DNA from: SZUA-287 sp036397975 | GTDB taxonomy: Bacteria > Bacteroidota > Ignavibacteria > UBA10030 > UBA6906 | Reading direction: 5' to 3' | Length of the DNA stretch: 9,729 nucleotides | NCBI GenBank assembly: GCA_036397975.1 | Contig: DASWHW010000220.1 | Coordinates: 1-9,729 of the forward strand | Part shown: in pieces, positions 6,084-9,729 of the stretch | Layout of the letters: each line of letters begins with the position of its first letter | How positions within the stretch are numbered: position 1 is the first letter of the stretch | Position numbers and translations under genes: made by a program | The notes under the pieces: generated by a model | The model's database searches: none | What the model was told of the DNA's origin: nothing | What the model saw: only the letters and a program-made list of their open reading frames with translations

Positions 6084-6914
6084 ATGATCGAAGTAACACA
6101 ACTCAATATTTATCCGATAAAATCAACGGCCGGCATATCCCTCGATACGGCGATCATCGAAGAGCGCGGATTCCAATACGATCGGCGATGGATGCTTGTA
6201 GATACTGACGGGCGCTTCATGACTCAGCGCGAGCACCCGCTTATGGCATTGATTCGCGTCGGCCTTATGAAAAATCATTTGTTAGTCAATGCATCGGGAA
6301 TGGAGCCTCTCGTTGTTCCTTTTGACCCGGCAGTAAGGAACACGATTCCAGTTGTGGTGTGGGACGATACGGTGCAAGCTTCGTTCGTGAGCCGCGATAC
6401 CGATGAGTGGTTCAGTGGTTTTTTGAAGTTCCCCTGCCATCTGGTGCAAATGACGGATACCTCGGAGAGGCCGGTAGAGCAAGCGTTCAACCCTGGGAAA
6501 AAACAGGTAAGCTTCGCGGACGCATTTCCTTTCCTGCTAATCGGAGAAGAATCGCTCGCCGATTTGAACAAACGCTTGCCGTTGCATTTACCGATGAACA
6601 GGTTTCGGCCAAATATTGTCGTCCGGGGTGCAGGTCCATTTGCCGAAGACTCATGGATGCAGATACGCATCGGGGACTTTTTGTTTCATGTGGCAAAGCC
6701 AAGCGCCAGATGTAAGATTACGACGGTAGACCAGGATACCGCTGAAACCGGCGTCGAGCCGCTACGAACTCTTGCAACATTCAGATCGTATGACAACAAA
6801 GTGCACTTCGGACAGAACATGATGGCCGAAAGCGGGGGGGAAATTAAGGTCGGAGATCGCGTCGAGATCATTAATCGGAAAGAGAGCAACATTGAATATT
6901 CATCGCCCCTCTGA
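6084..6914 (+). CDS. MOSC-domain protein (MOSC_N plus MOSC, YcbX/mARC-like)
   Basis: A 276-residue cytoplasmic protein with an N-terminal MOSC_N beta-barrel domain (about 1-125, with YPIKSTAGISL, ERGFQYDRRWMLVD and FMTQREHP) and a C-terminal MOSC domain (about 140-262). The conserved NRFRPNIVV is at 172-180. The cysteine expected to ligate molybdenum or carry sulfur is Cys210 in KPSARCKITTVDQDT, followed by PLRTLATFR. Such proteins are thought to use the molybdenum cofactor to reduce N-hydroxylated compounds or to bind the cofactor. The length fits the two-domain form without the extra ferredoxin domain of YcbX. The ATG at 6084 sits two bases after the hydrolase stop. An ATG at 6075 would overlap the hydrolase by 7 bases and add three residues. 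Either start implies translational coupling. A run of seven G (6834-6840) lies near the 3' end. The last 23 bases overlap the DinB-like gene. Confidence 0.9.
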   Translation: MIEVTQLNIYPIKSTAGISLDTAIIEERGFQYDRRWMLVDTDGRFMTQREHPLMALIRVGLMKNHLLVNASGMEPLVVPFDPAVRNTIPVVVWDDTVQASFVSRDTDEWFSGFLKFPCHLVQMTDTSERPVEQAFNPGKKQVSFADAFPFLLIGEESLADLNKRLPLHLPMNRFRPNIVVRGAGPFAEDSWMQIRIGDFLFHVAKPSARCKITTVDQDTAETGVEPLRTLATFRSYDNKVHFGQNMMAESGGEIKVGDRVEIINRKESNIEYSSPL

Positions 6915-7446
6915 TCATATTTTTTCAGTTGATGAATGCGTTGCGCTTCTTTCGAAAACTCCAGCGGTGTTACGTGAACTTTGCCGGGACTTGCCATCTC
7001 AATTAGCCAATCGTAGTGAAGGGCAAGAAGCATGGAACCCGAACGAAGTGCTCGGGCATCTCATTGACGGAGAAGTCGTAGATTGGATACCTCGCCTTAA
7101 GATTGTCCTCACAACGGGAGAATCCATTCCGTTTACTCCCTTCGAGCGCGAAGGATTTAGGAGATTCATTCAGGATAAATCCTTGGAGAATTTGCTGGAT
7201 GAATTTGAGCGCTTACGAAGGAAGAGTCTCGAAGCCCTCAAAAAATGCAATCTCACGAACGAAGATCTCCGACGTACCGGGATTCATCCGGAGTTGGGCC
7301 GAGTCACCGTACAACAATTGCTCTCCACCTGGGTTGTTCATGACCTTGGCCATATCCGACAAATCGTGCGATCGATTGCACATCAGTTTGATTATGAGGT
7401 GGGTCCATGGAAAGCATATCTTTCTATTCTGACTGAAACGAAATAA
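6892..7446 (+). CDS. DinB/YfiT-superfamily putative metal-dependent protein
   Basis: A 184-residue four-helix-bundle protein of the DinB superfamily (DinB_2 type). The three metal-ligand histidines are in the expected places: His56 in EVLGHLIDGE, and His150 and His154 in WVVHDLGHIRQI. The WNPNE motif at 48-52 precedes the first histidine, as usual. Family members are putative metal-dependent hydrolases or thiol-dependent transferases such as bacillithiol transferase and YfiT. The substrate cannot be read from the sequence. The start is TTG at 6892, inside the end of the MOSC gene (23-base overlap), with GAGAG 5 bases upstream. No ATG offers a better N-terminus, because the first helix begins near residue 12. 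The overlap implies co-translation with the MOSC protein. No terminator is evident after the TAA. Confidence 0.87.
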   Translation: MNIHRPSDHIFSVDECVALLSKTPAVLRELCRDLPSQLANRSEGQEAWNPNEVLGHLIDGEVVDWIPRLKIVLTTGESIPFTPFEREGFRRFIQDKSLENLLDEFERLRRKSLEALKKCNLTNEDLRRTGIHPELGRVTVQQLLSTWVVHDLGHIRQIVRSIAHQFDYEVGPWKAYLSILTETK

Positions 7447-7799
7447 GCATTCGCGAAATTCATCTCTCAATGGAATAACCCCGACTGCTGTAACACACAT
7501 ACCTTCTTTCTTTCCTCAAAAATATTTTTTCACTACACTCTTTGCGCCGCCTCGTTAAACCCATCCCTGACCCTCGCAGGATCAACCAATCTTCCGTTGC
7601 AAACAACGAGAATGGATTCTGTCGAGATTGAAGTCAATCAGCAGTAGCGCTGGCGGGTCTTGCGTTTGAAGTCGCGACCGCTGTAGTTTACGATTCCCGC
7701 AGGAAGTAACTTGCCATGAATGTCAATCGCGGATCCGTCTGACTGATAGATTCGCAGAAAGAAAATTCATTCGCACACTCGCAAAAGGGCACGCATTCC
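7447..7799. other. Gene-free stretch with a possible relic or repeat segment
   Basis: No convincing gene lies in these 353 bases. The first part (to about 7535) is AT-rich, with a pyrimidine run and the palindrome AAAAATATTTTT (7518-7529). The second part, about 7540-7740, is more GC-rich and has several short inverted repeats: CGTTG-CAAA-CAACG (7595-7608), ATTGA-AG-TCAAT (7627-7638), GTCGCGAC (7671-7678) and CGGATCCG (7730-7737). It also has protein-like translations that end in early stops. On the minus strand one frame reads SAIDIHGKLLPAGIVNYSGR and, after an in-frame stop, SILVVCNGRLVDPARVRDGF. On the plus strand another frame reads NPSLTLAGSTNLPLQTTRMD before a stop. This could be a decayed gene or a dispersed repeat. 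I see no clear promoter for the kinase. Confidence 0.4.
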
Positions 7800-9494
7800 T
7801 TGCTCTCAGATATTTTCTTTGTACCTTCATACAATGTTTTTTCCGGACTCACTTCAGCCTATTTCCTCTCGTTGATTATTCCTTCACGCAAAACCCAACT
7901 GTATGTTGGCGGTGTTCTATTCATCGCAGTGTGCTACTACGTGACCGTTTGTCTTGGCATGCAGCTTTTTTCTTTCAAGAACTCCCTTGCTCCCATTTGG
8001 CCAGCAACGGGGCTGGGTTTGGCAATCATTCTTCTCTTCGGATACAAATGGTGGCCCGGCATAGCACTCGGCTCACTGATTTGTCCGATCATCACCGGTC
8101 TCTCACCGCTCTCAATCCTCGGTGCCGTCGTTGGCAATGTTCTTGAGCCGGTGGTGGCCGTATATTTTATCCGGAAATGGGATTTCGATCCAGCATTGAC
8201 ACACGTCCGTGATGTCATTGTCCTAGGTCTCTACGGAGCGATCGTGGGTCCGCTGCTTCGTTCAGCGCTTGGCGCTGCGATGTTGGTGGTGAATGAAACA
8301 GAAACGTGGCCAGGATTTCCTTTGGCAATGCTTACATGGTGGCTTGGGAATTCCGTTGGCGCTCTCGCAATCACTCCTGTTTTACTTTCTTGGAAATCGC
8401 CTGTCACATATCATCCTCCCGGCAAGCGGCTTGAACTCGTCGCTTTGATTGTAGCAATTCTGGCCAGTACAAAACTGGTTCTCGACACTTTACCTATGAC
8501 TCAGGCACAATTTGCTGTTGAGTATCTCCTTTTCATCCTCTTAATGTGGGCCGGATACCGTTTCGGACAGCGGGGCTCCACAAGTGTTGCTCTTTTCGCG
8601 GTTTCGCTCGCCGTCTTTGGAACAATGAACGGATACGGTCCGTTTATCCGCTCATCGCCACTGGAAACTGCATTTCTGTTGTGCGGTTTCATGACCGTGG
8701 TTTCTTTCTTCTCGATGTTCTTTACCGCTTTATTGACGGAACGCCGTGTCGCGGAAGAGCAGGTTCGCGTCCTGAATGAAGAACTTGAAGAGCGAGTGCA
8801 ACTGCGCACCGCGGAGTTACTCTCGGCCGTAAAAGAACTTGAATCTTTTTCGTACTCCGTTTCTCATGACCTGAGGACACCACTGCGAAGCATCAACGGG
8901 TTCAGTTATGCCCTCTCAGAAGATTTCGGAACGACGATACCGGAGGGGGGAAAAGAGTATCTCCATCGCATCCGCAGAGCAACAACCAGGATGGCGGAGA
9001 TCATCGACGATCTTCTGAACCTGGCGAAAGTCAGTCGCGCTTCGCTTTCATTGTCCCAGGTCGATGTCTCCGCGCTAGCGAACGAGATCATCGCCAATCT
9101 TGAAAACACCGATCTCAGCAGACATGTCGAAACGAAGATTCAGAACGGAGTGACCATTGTCGCCGATAAGGTGCTCCTTTACGTTGCGCTGGAAAACCTT
9201 CTGAGCAACGCCTGGAAGTTTACACGGCATACGACCGAAGCGCGCATTGAAGTTGGGATGGAATTCCGCGAGGGAAGGAATATTGTATTCATCCGCGACA
9301 ATGGGGCCGGCTTCGATATGAAGTTCGGGGAGCACCTGTTCAGACCCTTTTCCCGTTTGCACTCCCTCGATCAGTTCGAAGGATCCGGCATTGGGTTAGC
9401 AACCGTTCACAAGATTATCTCGAAACATGGTGGACGGATATGGGCCGAAGCTCAACCCGATCGTGGTGCAACTTTCTTCTTCCACGTTCGATAG
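7800..9494 (+). CDS. MASE1-type membrane sensor histidine kinase
   Basis: A 564-residue two-component sensor kinase of the inner membrane. Residues about 36-310 are an integral membrane sensor resembling MASE1, with SLAPIWPATGLGLAIILLFG at 62-81, WWPGIALGS near 84, and about eight to ten hydrophobic segments. A coiled-coil linker (about 313-348) leads straight to HisKA, with no PAS or GAF domain. The phospho-acceptor is His356 in SVSHDLRTPLRSI. The ATPase domain has the N box (ENLLSNAWKF, Asn470), G1 (DNGAGFDM, 500), F box (LFRPFSRLH) and G2 (GSGIGLATV, 528). The protein ends at FFFHVR with no receiver domain, and no response regulator lies in the window. The ligand is unknown. The start is uncertain: the frame opens after a TGA at 7740-7742, no ATG occurs before residue 54 (inside the first membrane segment), and TTG at 7800 has only AGGG about ten bases upstream. 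TTG at 7872 is an alternative. Confidence 0.9.
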   Translation: MLSDIFFVPSYNVFSGLTSAYFLSLIIPSRKTQLYVGGVLFIAVCYYVTVCLGMQLFSFKNSLAPIWPATGLGLAIILLFGYKWWPGIALGSLICPIITGLSPLSILGAVVGNVLEPVVAVYFIRKWDFDPALTHVRDVIVLGLYGAIVGPLLRSALGAAMLVVNETETWPGFPLAMLTWWLGNSVGALAITPVLLSWKSPVTYHPPGKRLELVALIVAILASTKLVLDTLPMTQAQFAVEYLLFILLMWAGYRFGQRGSTSVALFAVSLAVFGTMNGYGPFIRSSPLETAFLLCGFMTVVSFFSMFFTALLTERRVAEEQVRVLNEELEERVQLRTAELLSAVKELESFSYSVSHDLRTPLRSINGFSYALSEDFGTTIPEGGKEYLHRIRRATTRMAEIIDDLLNLAKVSRASLSLSQVDVSALANEIIANLENTDLSRHVETKIQNGVTIVADKVLLYVALENLLSNAWKFTRHTTEARIEVGMEFREGRNIVFIRDNGAGFDMKFGEHLFRPFSRLHSLDQFEGSGIGLATVHKIISKHGGRIWAEAQPDRGATFFFHVR

Positions 9495-9677
9495 TCTCAA
9501 ATCACGAGGTTGCCCCGCTGCTTGCCTATGACCATCCGGCTGTATCCAACCCCTCTCTTAAAGCTACCATGTCCATAACGGCACAATAAACCGAAGTAGG
9601 ATAGTATTCTACGACTGTCCTGGCACGTGGATTGCCCTCTTTAGTGAATTGAACTTCATCCATTACATGGCAATTTC
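9495..9677. other. Gap after the kinase, no confident gene
   Basis: I see no terminator hairpin and no convincing promoter in these 183 bases. A 45-codon frame on the minus strand (9663 to 9526) starts with ATG and reads like natural protein (MDEVQFTKEGNPRARTVVEY at its start). It has no clear ribosome binding site and no family I recognise, so I do not call it a gene. Confidence 0.3.
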
Positions 9678-9729
9678 ATGAATCGGCAGAAACTCCACAC
9701 GCTCATTGCATTCCTCTTTATCGTATCAG
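9678..9729 (+). CDS. Start of an exported protein (cut by window edge)
   Basis: ATG at 9678 opens a frame that stays open to the window end and encodes MNRQKLHTLIAFLFIVS. This is a basic n-region followed by a hydrophobic core, as in a signal peptide or membrane anchor. Only 17 codons are visible, so the function cannot be judged. There is no strong Shine-Dalgarno element, which is common in Bacteroidota-like genomes. The frame could be a chance opening. Confidence 0.45.
   Translation, partial: MNRQKLHTLIAFLFIVS

Noticed and set aside
6275..6715. Open frames on both strands inside the MOSC gene
   Set aside because: Shadows of a gene with intact MOSC_N and MOSC motifs.
7612..7647. Tiny plus-strand ORF from ATG 7612 in the gene-free stretch
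   Set aside because: Only 11 codons and no ribosome site; treated as part of the unexplained segment.
8501..8809. Minus-strand Ser/Arg-rich frame inside the kinase gene
   Set aside because: Low-complexity antisense translation of membrane-segment codons.
1..9729. CRISPR arrays, tRNA or rRNA genes, insertion-sequence ends, phage genes
   Set aside because: No regularly spaced repeats, cloverleaf-like segments, rRNA-like sequence, transposase motifs or phage structural genes were seen on reading both strands.

Overview
The window looks like a chromosomal segment from a Gram-negative bacterium of the Bacteroidota/Chlorobi/Ignavibacteria type. The main evidence is the C-terminal type IX secretion sorting domain on the protein at 3087-5048, which carries the QNYPNPFNP signature and ends in an MILLR-type tail. 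A TolC-type outer-membrane protein and several signal-peptide proteins agree with a diderm cell. The lineage is inferred from these features and was not tested. I recognise no rRNA, tRNA, CRISPR array, insertion sequence or phage gene.

Left part, minus strand (1-2896). Read in transcription order this holds an alanine racemase (2896-1760), a small cysteine-rich exported protein (1598-1197) and the first 360 codons of a TolC/CusC-family outer-membrane efflux protein (1082 to the window edge). The last two look like the start of a metal-efflux locus whose pump and adaptor genes would lie to the left. The 114 bases between them hold three short inverted repeats in a row.

Centre, plus strand (3087-7446). 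After a divergent intergenic region comes a 653-residue secreted protein: signal peptide, seven FG-GAP/integrin-type calcium-loop repeats (probably one seven-bladed beta-propeller) and the type IX sorting tail. It is closed by a clear intrinsic terminator (5069-5104). A second unit follows, with a plausible promoter and a perfect 7-7-7 palindrome over the -35 region. It consists of an exported class A beta-lactamase-like serine hydrolase, a MOSC-domain protein and a DinB/YfiT-type metal-binding four-helix protein. These are packed with gaps or overlaps of a few bases and are probably co-translated.

Right part (7447-9729). A 353-base stretch without a convincing gene includes a segment of about 200 bases that is partly open in several frames and may be a relic or dispersed repeat. 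It is followed by a MASE1-type membrane sensor histidine kinase (7800-9494) that has no ATG start. A 183-base gap leads to the probable N-terminus of one more exported protein cut by the window edge (9678-9729).

Most genes belong to familiar families. The items most worth a second look are the cysteine-rich/TolC pair with its structured spacer, the hydrolase with an altered omega-loop and KPG motif in an overlapping operon, and the unexplained segment before the kinase.
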